A DNA stretch of 64,000 bases from Steinernema hermaphroditum (taxonomy: Eukaryota; Nematoda; Chromadorea; Rhabditida; Steinernematidae). Numbering within the stretch: position 1 is the stretch's first letter; every line of letters starts with the position of its first letter. Below are positions 44,931 to 57,280 of this stretch, in pieces. Under the pieces are notes generated by a model that was not told where the DNA came from, searched no databases, and saw only the letters and a list, made by a program, of their open reading frames with translations. The translations under genes and the position numbers were made by a program. The stretch lies in assembly GCA_030435675.1 (NCBI GenBank), contig CM059624.1:1450769-1514768 (forward strand), written 5' to 3'.

Positions 44931-45629
44931 TAATGAAGTAAGATCGTGAAAATCGTGGCACTTTTGTTTTTTTAACGGTAAAGGTGTAGTGTACAGTGGC
45001 GGCTAAATGAATAACATCATATTCAACTACGATTTTTTTCGCAGGATTCTGAAACAAAAAGAGGTGTTATGCAGAATTTCATGGGAAATAAAAATATGTG
45101 CGTAGTGTTTGAAATACATGACTGAATACGAAGTTACACCGCGATTTTCATAACTGCATGGTGCGATTGCGACCATGTAAATAACCGTTAACGAAAAAGA
45201 TCATAGCAAGGTGGTTTTTCGCGCTCTTTCACGCTTTCTTCTTCTAATTAAGTGCGGGTGATGCTGTGATGTTTAGTGTTACGTTTAGTCGTACAATTGA
45301 GTTGTATTCCGGCGCTGGCCGATAAAGGTGGAGAAACAATCAACGCCCCTCTGAGTTCCGGTGTAATATGCCTCGAGCATCTCTGATTTAAGGGCTTAAC
45401 GCTTTACTACCGCTGAGCGTGACACATTTCGGAAATTTGTTGAATCTGCTAACAATTTGTGAAACGTGAAAAAAACGCTGTTTACCCAGGGGTCATCGTA
45501 AAGAAGTCCGTGAAATAGGTGCGTTTTGTATTTTGTGCTTATTTGGATCCCACGATTTTTTTTCTCAAAGATTGGCAATCAGTCACACGAAGTTAACATT
45601 AAGTTCATAGTGGTGTCTGCGTTTCAGGC

Positions 45630-46640
45630 ATGGTAGAGCTGTTCAACGTCATCATCGGAATCGTCTATTTCTCTTTTGCCGCAGTTCTCTATCTATTGAA
45701 TGGTCTACTATTATTGGTATTTTATGACTTGAAGTTGATATAACGGATTAACGTTTAGACTCTGATGAATAACAAGGACATCAGCAAGAACACAAGCAGA
45801 ATCCTGAAAAGCATCTGCATCTCATGCATGATGCAGTTGTTCGTGTTCACTCTTTCAGCCGCTATGACCATTGTTCAGTCCACTTTTTCTGACTCCTTTG
45901 ATAAGGCAATGAGTCAATTATGCACCGTTTATTAAACACACGTTTTCAGGTACTTGGAGTTGTTCTTCAAACTGGATGGATCCTATATGTTGGACTAAAT
46001 TTGGCCTTAGCTGTGGATCGGTTTTTCGTGTTTTTCGTGTTCAGACCAGGATTATCCTCTTTCCTCTCATCTACTCTTCTATTCTTGTGTTGGCTTGTAT
46101 CTTTAGCAGTTGGTATAATATGCTGCTTCCCGGGCTATGGGCTTACATACGGTAGAGGCAATCTGTTCTATATTTGGACTTACACCGTTGACGACGGATC
46201 ATTACAAATGCTGGCTACTGAGCCTTATTTTGATCTGTCTATCAGTGCTATTGTATTTGTCATCTACGCATTGATCACAACATACCTTCTGAAGGTGACT
46301 ACAGTAACCCGTGCTTTCATGAGTGATTTCATGAAAAGTTTAGATAAAGTTGTCCTTCACCACACAGCAGCCTTCTCTCAAAGTTGAACTAAAAATATTT
46401 ATGTCTGCCATTGTGACATTCACATATGAATCAGTGTACCTTATATGTGGCTTCTTTGTGCTTGCAGAATTCGAGGATAGTACATACCTTCGCATTGGCT
46501 GTCATATTGCATGGACAATTGAATGTGGGACATTTGTTACTGTAACGCTGTTCATTAACTCGACTCTAAGAGGAAGAATTTTGGATGTGGTGCGACCAAG
46601 ACGGAACGTATCACTTGTGTCCAGCCTCCAGATCACATAA
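45630..46640 (+). CDS. R19: 7TM chemoreceptor-like protein with a GC-AG intron
   Basis: Predicted 291 residues from exons 45630-45716, 45759-45905, 45950-46294 and 46344-46640. The 147-nt exon 2 ends DSFDK at 45905 and is followed by GCAATG, so intron 2 has a GC donor (45906-45907) and a normal tttcag acceptor. Exon 3 has AVDRFFVFFVFRPGLS and CCFPGYGLTYGRGNLFYIWTY; R20 shares this loop. TM7 is IAWTIECGTFVTVTLFIN. TTTCAG ends 2 nt before the ATG. The TAA stop overlaps AATAAA (46640-46645). Confidence 0.87.
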
Positions 46641-46852
46641 ATAAAGAGAACATTGTTAAGTCGTGCACCAAATATGCAAACCAGCAAGAACATATAAACT
46701 GCCGACATTGAAATGGAAGTGAAAAACAAACGAATTGCTTTCGATCCCGTTCCCGAGACTCGATGAAATTTCGAGCCACATCTGCCCCTCTGCACGTGAT
46801 CTCGTTTTAACGTTGCCACCGTCTTGTCAAGATGCTTATCCCCACCACCCGT

Positions 46853-46920
46853 GCCGTCCCGAGAAGCCGAAAAAGCGTTGCAACTCCAAAGTCCAAAGCG
46901 CCTCCAGCTGCTCTGATGTT
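46853..46920 (+). repeat. Short repeat shared with 40515-40580
   Basis: Inverted relative to 40515-40580: 'gaagccgaaaaagcgttgca' and 'actccaaagtcca' are common to both. Confidence 0.7.
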
Positions 46921-47999
46921 GTGCTGTGCTGCAAAGCCTTCAGTGGAATCAGCTCTTTGCTTGTTCCACGGAAGCCTCCGAGGAGGCTCTACAACACCGA
47001 CGTCTGTGTTCTCAGCCAAAAATGGGATCCGTTCACTTTGCCCCACCGACGCGTCGTGTTCGCCAATTAAACACCCACACACTCCGGAGGGACCTTTGAT
47101 CGTTCTTATGAATCACTCACTTTGGGATCCAGGTGCATGTCTTTGATGCAAGGAATAAGCACGTAAACTCAAAACTTAAACTCGTCGTCTTTTATGTCCT
47201 CATTACGCAAAATGAAGATGAAACACTTCAGTGACCGTTTACTTATACAAACGAATATCAAAATATTCGCCTTTGCAACCTTAGATTACTTTTCATCACA
47301 GCTGCCGAGGTAAGTTTATCTTACATTTACCGCTACCATAATGGAAATCGAGATATCATATACATAGTGATGTCGCTGGTATTGGAGAGAAAATGGCTAT
47401 CGGGAACAGCTCATGGCGTTAATAACACAAAAAAATATCACATGAGAAAAGCATAGGACCTGTTTAAGATGTGATTTTGAAGATGTTCCAATGTGGTCGT
47501 ACTGGAATGTTCCGTTGTTTGTCGTTTACCCTCTAAAGTCAGGTAAAGCTAATAAAATAAATAAACGCAAACTACAAAGAGCATATAAAGGCCAAAGCGA
47601 CCTGTTTGGGCGCAGTAAGCTATGCTACACGATGTTTACTGTGACCACGTTTATGAACCCAATACAATGCATATTCGGTAAAGAACGACTGCATCTATTT
47701 CATCAACCCACAGCAATGTATTCACAATCGGCATCGCATTTATTCGATACACACCTCTTTCTTGAAACAATTCTAATGGTCTCGCGCATTTTGACCTGAT
47801 TAGTTTTTGTATGAGCTGAGTCACTGCGATGTCAGAGAGCGATCGCCGCCGCGGCGGTGCGACGTTGCGTTGACGACCTTGCCTTGCGAAATATTGTCTT
47901 CTTCGCCCCTCGCGCCGCTGTTTTCCTATTGATTCGTCGTCGTCATTCGCTGTTGGTGTGCATTTATTTTTCACCGTGGCGCTATCTCAGAGCCAACTC

Positions 48000-48005
48000 T
48001 TTCAG
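48000..48005 (+). promoter_or_regulatory. Candidate spliced-leader acceptor of the BAP31 gene
   Basis: TTTCAG followed by ATAAACG and the ATG at 48013. A strong 3' splice site 7 nt before the start, with no evident upstream exon, is the usual mark of trans-splicing in nematodes. Confidence 0.5.
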
Positions 48006-48012
48006 ATAAACG

Positions 48013-48883
48013 ATGACGTTCCAGTGGACGGTCGTGGCGGCCACTCTCTATGTGGAGATCTTCGTTGTTCTTATCCTTCTTCTGCCCTGGATCCGTCCAA
48101 CTTTGTAAGTCAGATTTCAATGGTATTTGGTGAAAATGAGATTGTAGATGGAACAAGTTCTTCAAAAGCCGCGCCATTTGTTCGATCACACGGTTTGCCG
48201 GTGTTTATTCGTATGTGGGAGTTTCGATCCTTGTTCTCCTCTTCTTCGGTTAGTTGTCTAAGGAATTATTTCTGGATAATCGTATTGTAGACGCCATTCG
48301 CGAGGTTCGCAAGTACTCTGATTCGTCAGTGATCGAGCGTTCGTCGCACATGGCCGATGCCGATGCTTTGATGCATATGCGTCTGTTCCGTGCTCAACGC
48401 AATTTGTACATCAGTGGAATAGCTCTTTTGCTTTTCCTGTAAGTTGTTTAGTTTCCCATTCATTGACCGCATATTCCGCTTCAGGATCATTAAGCGCATC
48501 TGTGCGCTTCTCATTCGCGGCGCTCAGCTGGAGGCTTCTGCAGAAGCCGCTCTGAAACAAGCCGAAAGCGCTAACAAAGCCGCGAAGGATCTGATGTCGG
48601 CTGTGAGCTAGAATCTCCTTGTAGTGTCTCACATTTTGTGTTGCAGCAGTCTGAAGGAGAAGAGAGTGAGCAAGTGGAGAAGCTTAAGCGCCACATGAAA
48701 GAATTGCAGCAGGAACTTAAGATTAAGCAAGGTGAAGTGGAAGGTCTTCAGGAGGACCTGTCTAAGCTTCGCGAACAGCACGAGGAGGCTATCGCTGCGG
48801 CAGCTGCCAAGGTAAATGCTGTGTTTGAGAGCGTGATTATGACGTTGTTTCAGAACACTCCTGGTGACAAGAAGAAGGACTAA
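48013..48883 (+). CDS. BCAP31: B-cell receptor-associated protein 31 ortholog (BAP31)
   Basis: Six exons (48013-48104, 48148-48248, 48291-48438, 48485-48602, 48647-48811, 48854-48883) give 217 residues, close to the family length. It starts MTFQWTVVAATLYVEI, the BAP31/Yet3 N-terminus, with TM1 at about 5-27 (LPWIRPTLWNKFFKSR follows, the family hallmark), TM2 about 46-64, TM3 about 98-119, then a Glu/Lys-rich coiled coil (about 125-205). It ends KKKD, a dilysine (KKxx) ER-retrieval signal. Known role of the family: ER-resident escort and quality-control factor for membrane proteins. Introns are 42-52 nt in all three phases, unlike the phase-0 receptors around it. The only clear housekeeping gene in the window. 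Confidence 0.95.
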
Positions 48884-49531
48884 AATATGCTATCCTATAG
48901 ACAAGTTGGAAGGATTGTATTGTTCTGGATTGTGTTATTTCTCTATATTTGAGAAGCGGTGTATTAGTTCTGTGTGATAAATTAATAGTTCAGGTCGCTA
49001 CTACCTATCACCTTCCTTCCATTCCCCTTCCTCCTTCTTTTGGAGTACGGATTCCCGAGTTCATACGTATTATCCTTACCCGTATTGGTCAGTCACGCAG
49101 TTTTGTGGTCAGGCTTACACTCAACCTTCATGAGAGTCGCTTAATTCCTCGGGCTCTGCTCCATCAATTGACATTCACATGGTCTTCTCAGGCCTTACGA
49201 GACACTTCGCCGACTCCATCAGTTTTTGCTCTTTATGGTTGCTGGCAAATCTGAATCTCTACGTATTACATGATGCTAAACGCATTTGTCAGTCTGAAAA
49301 AACCCACGCATGCTTAAGAACGCTATTTCACAAAGGGTCAGAATAAAAGCTTTTGTATTAGTGGCTCACAAAGTGTTCGTTCACATGATACAAGAAATAA
49401 ATTAGCGCCATGTTGAACAATGTGTTTTCCCACAAGCGATGTTTATGATTCACGGCATATAATAATGTTATGTTAGCGTCGCCAACGTAGATTAGACGAT
49501 AGTGCCTCTTTCTTAAATTAAGGCTTGTGGC
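48884..49531. other. Intergenic, no gene seen
   Basis: Between BAP31 and R20. The open frame 48949-49254 has no family pattern. Confidence 0.45.
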
Positions 49532-50590
49532 ATGGCAAGATTATTTAATGTATTTGTTGAAATGTCATACTTTCTCCTTACACTTTATCTGTTTTGCTTG
49601 AACGGTTTGCTGTTTGTGGTGTGTTTACCATGGTGGGGCGGAATCTAAGGTTTAATTATAGACGCTCATGAGGAGTTTCGAAGAAGCACATATCGCATCA
49701 TTCAAAGCCTCTGCGTCGCGTGCATGATGCAGCTGTTGGCTAACATGATGGGCGGTTGTATGACTATGTCGCAGAGTAATTATAACCTTTTCACAGACAT
49801 GATAAGAAAGTTTCTTTTCGGTTTGCGAGTAGAATTAAGTTATCGACAAAAGTGGGAGGATGTGCTGTAGTAGTCGGACAGGAATCAGTAACGGGTGGAC
49901 TTCTTATACGAGGCGTTCTTTTGTTATTGTCTGGAGTAGTCAACGACGGAGGTCCTCTGAAGTTGCTTGGTCGACGAGTCGAGCCTCCCCTTTCGTTAAC
50001 AATGCACTCATGCATTTTGTAGTACATTCCACCACATTATTCTGCTCAAAGCGCCAATGCGAATTGCTCCAAAATCAGTGCTCTTTTAAAACATCGGCGT
50101 ATTTTGTTGTTTTCCCAACTTTAAACTTACCTATGGAAGGGATAACCTTTATTATGTGTGGACTTACTCAGGCAACGGAGCAGAAAGTGCTGCAGCCGTT
50201 GAACCGTACTTTGATGTGGCCATCTTTAGTCTTGTACTTCTAGATTATATATATCTTGTTGTGTACATAAAAAAGGTTTCCACTACGGTACACTCCGTCT
50301 CCGTACAAATCCGAGCACTTTAGATGACAGTAGCGTCATTGGCCCAATCAAATTATGCCAAGAAGGGACTGCGGATTCTCATTGTGGCCATCATCTCCTT
50401 TGTATACGAAACCGTCTTTGTGATAGTGATGCTCTGGGTCATGCCACTTAATGTATATGACGTTGCCTGGAGAATTGGTGTCCAGGTTGCGGCAATTATC
50501 GAGTGTGGATTGTTTTCAACGCTGACGCTCGCCATTAATTCGACATTGAAAGGAAAGTTGATTAATATGCTAAAACGCCTTGTTGCGTGA
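49532..50590 (+). pseudogene. R20: broken 7TM chemoreceptor gene
   Basis: Exon 1 (49532-49618) is intact. Exon 2 (from 49662) has lost about 7 nt at its start: EEFRRSTYRIIQSLCVACMM is readable only in a frame shifted relative to the acceptor, and no GT follows the expected end after NLFTD. The 5' half of exon 3 (TM3, DRL motif, TM4) is gone or replaced. Only 50099-50275 remains, encoding CCFPNFKLTYGRDN and YVWTYSGNGAESAA up to a normal splice donor. Exon 4 (50324-50590) is open and encodes IIECGLFSTLTLAIN but has a shortened tail. Closest relative: R19. Confidence 0.85.
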
Positions 50591-51307
50591 ATGTTATGAA
50601 GTCAATAACTTTGATAATAAACACCTTCTTGCAAGAGGTCATGCAACGGAATTTGTCGCGGCTAGCCCTGACTAACAGCTTTCTTGAAAATCCAAAGGAA
50701 ACAAAAGATACGTACACGTGCATTGATCAGATTCCTATTCCCACTGGCACGCAAGCAGTGCCCCACGGTGGTACGTTGACATATTTTCGGCGTGAACTTG
50801 ATGTTTAAACCGTCAAAGCATATACTGGTGCGCGAAAGCATACACTACGGCCAACTGCAACCGTTCGTGGGAAGTGGTGCGGATAGCGCGCAGACAGTCA
50901 CAGAAAACCGGTCCACTGGCCATTTGCCACATGCCCTTATTGGGTGATCGTTTGGAATTTGAACGGTCGATCATGTCGACACCAATTGACCTATTGATAG
51001 CGCCATAGTCGTATGATAACTTGTTTTAACCGATTTTGTTCTTCATAACGAGTGTAATATGTGCTATCTTGGATTCCTGAGTACGGGCATGTTGTCACCG
51101 GTGGTGGGACTACGGCCTCCGGGTGTCCCAATTTCCTCTGGCCGGTGAACTTTCCCAGCGATCGCGACATCAATGAGACTCCCATCACTTCTTCCACCCC
51201 TCACAGAAGTTCGACCGTGGGTCATTTATCAATACATTTGCTAATTCATTAGCACATAATAAACAAAATAACGCAGTTAAGATGATTAAACAGCGAAAAA
51301 AACTTAT
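50591..51307. other. Intergenic with repeat B
   Basis: Repeat B copy at 51065-51160; otherwise nothing is supported. Confidence 0.5.
51065..51160 (-). repeat. Dispersed repeat B (truncated)
   Basis: Opposite orientation to 44455-44640. Landmarks are 'gttgtcaccggtggtgggac', 'tacggcctccgggtgtccca' and 'tttcctctgg'. Confidence 0.7.
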
Positions 51308-52287
51308 TTAAGCAATCTCCCGTGATGCAACAGGGGTCGTCTTGACTCCTCGAACTAGCGCCACCATTCTTCCCCTGACGCTTGTGTTTATGACCAGAGT
51401 AATCGACGTAAACATTCCGCACTCTATAATCCAAGCGAAATTTATAATTACCGTTGAGCATGTCGTATTGAACGGTAGCAGCCAGAAGCTCGTCATAACA
51501 AGCATCACCTCATAAATAAACGCGATTACAGCTACGATTAATATCTTAACCTCTGACGTAAAGAATCCAACGGTGGAGGAGTGTCTAAGCTGAAACTCTA
51601 CTTGAGTCACACAAGAATATCTCTGTGAATACCTTCATTAAGCGTCCAAATACAAACATATACATCACAAAAGCAGAGCCGAATATGGTCATATCATAGT
51701 AGGGCTCTATAGTATTCATGCGTTTAGACCCAGTCTCGTCCGTATAATCCCAGAGTAAAAAGTCGTACTCTCCGTAAGAGTATCCGAACCCGGGCATACT
51801 CAGAATGACCACAACCGTCAGCCACACAATCCACGAAAGGACCAGAAGCATGTTGGAGATGATAGAGTAGTCTCTAGCTTTGGAGAGGAAGGTAAAAAGA
51901 CGATCCATCGCCAGGGCAAATGAGAGCGATACGTAGAGCAACCATCCTGATTGGAAGACAATACCAAGAATCTAAAATACACGGCATACATTGTCGCTTC
52001 TTTCGTATTTACCCTATCAACGTAGTAGTGGAAAACGGTCTGCATTATAGTCATAAAAGCACTGATGGTGAATACGAAAATCTGCATTAAACAAGCGACG
52101 GCCATGCACTTGATGATGCGATATGTATTGGTTTTGAACTCTGGATTTATAATTAGGGTCTAAATTGGCTCTATTGTCACCACACATTGTAAGAACGTAC
52201 CAAGAGAAAGAGACCATTGATGACCAGGAAGATAGCAGCGAGTATCAAGTAACAGAGGCCAACAGCCAGCGAGAACAAGGTAACCAT
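51308..52287 (-). CDS. R21: 7TM chemoreceptor-like protein, 4 exons
   Basis: Predicted 284 residues from exons 52287-52201, 52159-52013, 51971-51633 and 51589-51308. Exon 2 has NPEFKTNTYRIIKCMAVACLM and a TM2 ending ISAFMTIMQ, like R11 and R12. TM3 is followed by AMDRLFTFLSKARDYS. The loop after TM4 is GFGYSYGEYDFLLWDY. TM6 includes AFIYEVMLVMTSFWLLP; TM7 is FAWIIECGMFTSITLVIN. The tail after TM7 is short, about 25 residues. Confidence 0.88.
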
Positions 52288-53914
52288 TCGTTAAACAAAA
52301 TACGGCAAGTATTCGAAAACAACCGCTACTTTTAATCTAATCACATCTGTGTTTTTCAATTAATTATAGAGGGACAAATGCCTGATTCAGGTGGTTTTAA
52401 CATATGGTCAACAAAGCAGCAATAAGGTGATCCATGTGATAACAATAGACCTTCCACTGGCTCTGTAAGATCTCGGGTACAACAGGGGTAGCACACATAG
52501 CGGTAATTCGTCACTATACCATGCGGGACGCGTATTACGGTAACATGAGAGCACATATAGAGAACACACCGTGGACGTAGGCCTTTTCCTTTCCTCGACG
52601 ATGGACACGAGCGGCTAACAATAGCGAAGGGCCACCTTCAATTTGGCTGGAGTAGTAGGCAGCGGTGCAGCGAATGCTCCGCAGTCGGCGCAATGATGGC
52701 CGGATACCGTCACCAGCCGAAGCCAGAAGAAAATCAGCGACTACAGTTTGATTTGTTTCTTTCTTGTGCATATATATGACGTGTCGTAAGGGACAAGCCT
52801 TTGATACGAGAAATAAACTCGTCATTCGAAGAAAAAAGAACGTAACCGTTGTACGCGTATTGTAGGTGTATGTCATTCATGTGATTTGCATCCTAAACTG
52901 ATCCCAAACGAGCAAATTCAGTTTGCACTTGTTTGTTGATAAATGGCTAATGATATGAAACAAATGAACCACATGAGTACGTCAAGCTGCCTTTTATCCT
53001 GGCTGCCTTGTTTAAAACCATTGTTTTCTGAATTGTTTTTGCTCGGCATAAGGAGAGCTGCGACTGTGTTTGAATTCTTCGTTTTTCTAAGTAATGATCG
53101 GTGCGATGCAAGTGTCGCCGCTGAGCTTGACCCCTCAGTCTTGTATTTTGACCGCAACTCTTCGGAAATAGGTTGTATCTGAGCCGACGTAGACGACTGC
53201 CTCTGCTTCATCATCCCTGTGCCTGAGATCTCGAAAGGAAAAGGCAAAATTGAACAATGCAATCAGTTAATCTCTGCTGTGGGAAACGGTGACGCCCAAA
53301 TCCAATGGGCTACGGTAGATATCCAAGGGGGAGAGTCCAGATGTAAAATGTGCGGACGATGTATATCCTAGTAGGTTAGCTTTGTGCACCATATATATTC
53401 TACTGGACAGGACATCTCATACTGCACAAAAAATACAAATCACATTATTGACGCTGGTTTTCCTTAGGCCGTCATTACACAAAAGACTGTGTTTATACAT
53501 AGATTTGAACTCTTGAGATAGCGTGTTTTTCCGTGAGCACTCTATTCAGTGTATCTGTCCTGCCTTTGTGTTGTAGCGACACAGTTATAGGACAATTAGT
53601 ACAGTGATTACCTTAACAGGATGACCAACTACCCGCGCACTCGATCAACACATTAAATACGTATTTAAAACTTTTCACAGTTTATTGGAATTGTTAGATT
53701 AACGACGTTGTCCTTTAGTAATTTCCTTACTGCCCACTATTACCCTTGATACCTATATTTAGCGGAATCGATTTGTCTCGTTTTTCAGTTCTACTAGCTT
53801 CCTAACGCAACTGCCATTACTCATTCCAGACGTCGACCATTAGAGTGGGTTGAACGGTATAAATCCCGGGTTTCCATCTTACTTGGCTTATTGAATTGCT
53901 TCCAGTAATACGAA
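52288..53914. other. Intergenic, no gene seen
   Basis: 1.6 kb without receptor exons. The minus open frame at 52535-52876 and the pair around 52918-53262 show no family pattern. Confidence 0.45.
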
Positions 53915-54905
53915 ATGGAACGACTTTTCTTCGTCATCATCGGTACATTCTATTTCCTACTAGCACTGCTATTATTTGGCCTGAATGGACTGGTCTTCCT
54001 GGTAGCGTAGCTAAAACGTGGAACTGTGATAATTAGATCATTATAGACATTGATTATCCATAAAGAGTTCAAGACAAAGACCTATAGGATCATAGCAAAC
54101 TTATGTGTCGCTTGCATGATGCAACTTTTCGTTTTTGCCATTGGAGGGATTATGACGATTTGCAGAAGTGTCTTCAACCATTATCTGGACAGGGTTAGGT
54201 CCCTTCTCAGGCCTCATTTATAGAAGTTATTATAGGTGCTTGGAGTTATAATCCAGTCTTCGTGGCTGCTCTATGTTGGCATCACCTTGACCCTCGCTAT
54301 TGATCGGCTCCTTATATTTGTGTGTTCGAAAAATTACTCGGTAATTACAACTACTTTCCTCACGCTTTCCTGGCTGTTGTGGCTTCTAAATGCGATAGGA
54401 ATGTGTTTCCCTGGCCACGGGGCCACTTACAGCAGAGACAAAGTTCTATGGACGTATGCTGATAACAAAGGAGCAGCTGTATTCATAGCCATTGAGCCAT
54501 ACTGCGAGATTGGCATATTCTGTGCTGTATTTGTGATCTATCTGATTGCATTTGGGTATCTTGTGAAGGTGAGCATTGTTAATAGATGAACGCATACATG
54601 TTCTTTAGGTAAAACTGTCTTCGACCCACGATATAGGGTCGATCAAGACCGAATTGCGGATATTTGTCGTCGCTGTAATCTCGTTTACATACGAAGCTTC
54701 GTACATCGCATACAGCTACTGGGCGCCGGGAAATCCCAGTCGTCATGTGCCGTCAGAGGTCGTCTTGAACTTCGTTTGGATGCTCGAATGTGGAATGTTC
54801 GCCTCGTTGACGGTGATTATGAGCGGTTCTCTTAGAAGAGGAATGAAGAAGATGGTGTGTAGGAAGAATACCATCAGCAGCGTTCATGCGATTCATACCC
54901 AATAA
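53915..54905 (+). CDS. R22: 7TM chemoreceptor-like protein, 4 exons
   Basis: Predicted 287 residues from exons 53915-54001, 54047-54193, 54236-54568 and 54609-54905. Exon 2 has HKEFKTKTYRIIANLCVACMM. TM3 is followed by AIDRLLIFVCSKNYS. The loop after TM4 (GHGATYSRDKVLWTYADNKGA) lacks the Tyr-Tyr-Trp cluster of most paralogs and makes exon 3 the shortest (333 nt). The loop before TM5 has IEPYCEIGIF. Exon 4 has SFTYEASYIAYSYWAP and FVWMLECGMFASLTVIMS. The basic tail contains LRRGMKKMVCRKN. Confidence 0.88.
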
Positions 54906-56954
54906 GCTGAACTGAGGCTATGTTTTTGAAAAGGCGTGCTATAAAACGTGTGGCAAAAAGAGAACAATCGGTATCTCTGGTTCGCTTAAGAGCTGAGAGC
55001 TGCAAGACCATCATGAGTTTTTGTTTGAATTCCATAACATTAACTGTATTATTCATACAGATGCTGTTCTTCGAAGAGCTGCCTGTGAATTGCTTAATTT
55101 GTGAGTGAGAGATGGGAAACGGCCGAGTTCGATCAACAAGCCTATCCATAAGCATGTTTAGCCGTCGGCTAAGGTGGTCCGAAGATCGGTCACGCAATTT
55201 GTATCCTGGTCGAACTCGCCCGTCTCCGTTTGTCGGTGCGACAGGGAGCAGACGAACAGAGACCGGCTATCACATCACATAAAAATAGTTTCTTTGAAAA
55301 CGCTGTGTATCGAAAACAAATACAGGTGCATCGGCAAGAAAGCAATTCGCGTGCGCCTTACATTTCAGCAAGTACCCTAAACATATAAAGAGGAAGTTCC
55401 GCTCTCCTGCGTTCTCTACGGCCATTATGAATTCACCCGCGTCGGAAAAGAATTTCTTGGAAATACCACCGAAATTACGGAAAATACTCCGAAGTACTAG
55501 ACTAGGTATCCGAGCTGTTCAGTAACATCACCGGGTTGGTGACACAAACATCGGTGTTACATTTTTGTGTTGGTTGCATTGGTGAATTAAAGACTTCTTG
55601 TCGGATCACCTTTTTTCGGATGTTCTGTTAACGTCAACGTTTCCAAGTGGTTGAGTACTGTAACGGGTAATGGATACATGGAGCATGTGGGTGACATTCA
55701 CAGCTACCATGCGCACATACCGAGTCCACGAGCTCATTTCTATCTTGCAGAAATAGAGACCAAATGCTGAAAAAGCCTCACTTCAGGAATGGTGCTTCAA
55801 ACCTCACATTTTCAAGGTGACCCCCAGAATGGCTGTCCACTTTGAGCTGAGAGATTCCTTTTTTGCTGATTATCTAGCACTCTGTTAGCGTCCACAGTAG
55901 ACGATATAAGAGGAAATCTCTCTGAATAAGACTAAGAGGTCGAAAATGGGACAACAGATTTTTTGACACTAAACCCCGCATAATCTACGAATAATGGATC
56001 CGGCTTTTGTCCGAGGAGTAGGCTGTAGATGCTCGCACGAATGGTGAATACCGTAAGTGAAATGGTCGAAATTATGACGAACAAACAGTCATTACAAAAG
56101 TGGCCCATTTTCACTGTTCCGACCCAATATTTTGAAACAAATTAATGTGCTCTTGATCCTGGTATACTCAACATTTTGCTGGTGTCATTTGCTGGTGTTC
56201 CTCATTTCGTCACAGGAGCCAAAGATGAAAATTAATCCGCACTCATTTGCATAATGCTAGCTTTTAAGGGCGTTATCACAAGTACACAATGTAATGTTAT
56301 TGAGCGGAGCGTTTCACGTGAATGTCACTCGGACAATTCCTGTAACAGCAGCACTTCGGTAGAGGCTACATCTCTCACTGACCGAAGAAAACGTGTATTG
56401 TAAGCATGATTGTAGGCTGTGGAATTCAGGTGAGTGCTGTCATTGTATGTCTCCAGCCTCATGTTGTCCTTATTTACGAGCGTTTCCCAGCTTGTTTGTA
56501 GTGTAGTCACCTAATAGGGTTAAAATCAGGACAGTGAACTGAGGTTCGATGAACTACAAATTGGCAAGGGCAGTCCGCCTACTGTGCTATACTAAGTATG
56601 TGGATAGCCAAGAGTTTCAAATTGGGCTATTCGCAAGACTGGTGCTATGTCCTGTCTTCACTTGTGCAAACTCTTTTTGGTCTACATTTTAAATAATATC
56701 GTAAAAAATAAATGTATTATTGAACTGCGTGTTTGGCACTTTTTGTGAAAGGTTGTCGAGTTAATTACTTATAACAGCAGCTGGGCGATTTCCCGTTCTT
56801 TAGGCGCTAGGAGTCCAGTAGACTTGCGGGCATCAAAACACCGGAGCCTACTGGTGGCAAACACTGTAGATGATGTAGACGTCAACAATAATGTCTCTTA
56901 GATTTTACACTAACAAACCGATGTTTCAAGGTATAGTGACATCGAATAGTTTGG

Positions 56955-57035
56955 TATTGAACTGTCTGCGTGGTTCATTGCGAACGCGTCTGATTCGTAT
57001 TCGGTGGGGTCGGGTTCGACGCCGGTATCAGTGAT
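56955..57035 (+). repeat. tRNA-derived repeat D (Arg-like)
   Basis: Reads 'gcgtggttcattgcgaacgc' then 'gtctgattcgtattcgg' then a B-box 'gggttcgacgcc'. Order and spacing follow the D arm, anticodon arm and T arm of a tRNA-Arg-like molecule, but the arms no longer pair well. Confidence 0.55.
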
Positions 57036-57189
57036 GACTTTACCCTTTGGGCCACTTGAATCGGATGCTTCTAAACTGTCTGGTTCGACAAAAACGACGC
57101 TCATAGAATGTCGCTCACTTCTCATCCAGCGAATAAGCGAAAGGCTTTGCGGCTCAGACCTATAGCGTGGAATAGTGGTCGTGAACAAA

Positions 57190-57280
57190 GTTGCTCTGAA
57201 CTGTCTGCGTGGTTCATTGCGAACATGTTTGATTTGTAATCACACGGGTCGAGTTCGACACCGGCCTAAGTCATTACTTT
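57190..57280 (+). repeat. tRNA-derived repeat D, second copy
   Basis: 'gaactgtctgcgtggttcat' is shared exactly with the first copy 240 nt upstream. The B-box is degenerate ('gagttcgacacc'). Confidence 0.6.

Larger units (their letters stand above)
43225..45629. other. Intergenic, repeats A, B and C
   Basis: Repeat A at 43570-43690, repeat B at 44455-44640 and repeat C at 44700-44930. No gene is supported. Confidence 0.55.
46641..48012. other. Intergenic upstream of the BAP31 gene
   Basis: Contains the repeat piece 46853-46920 and a diverged C-like end near 46975-47020. The GC-rich patch 'gccgccgcggcggtgcgacg' (47847-47866) is a plausible part of the BAP31 promoter. Confidence 0.5.

Noticed and set aside
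46735..47146. Open frames with a Cys/Ser-rich peptide
   Set aside because: They run through the short repeat shared with 40515-40580 and a C-like segment; no protein-level conservation between copies.
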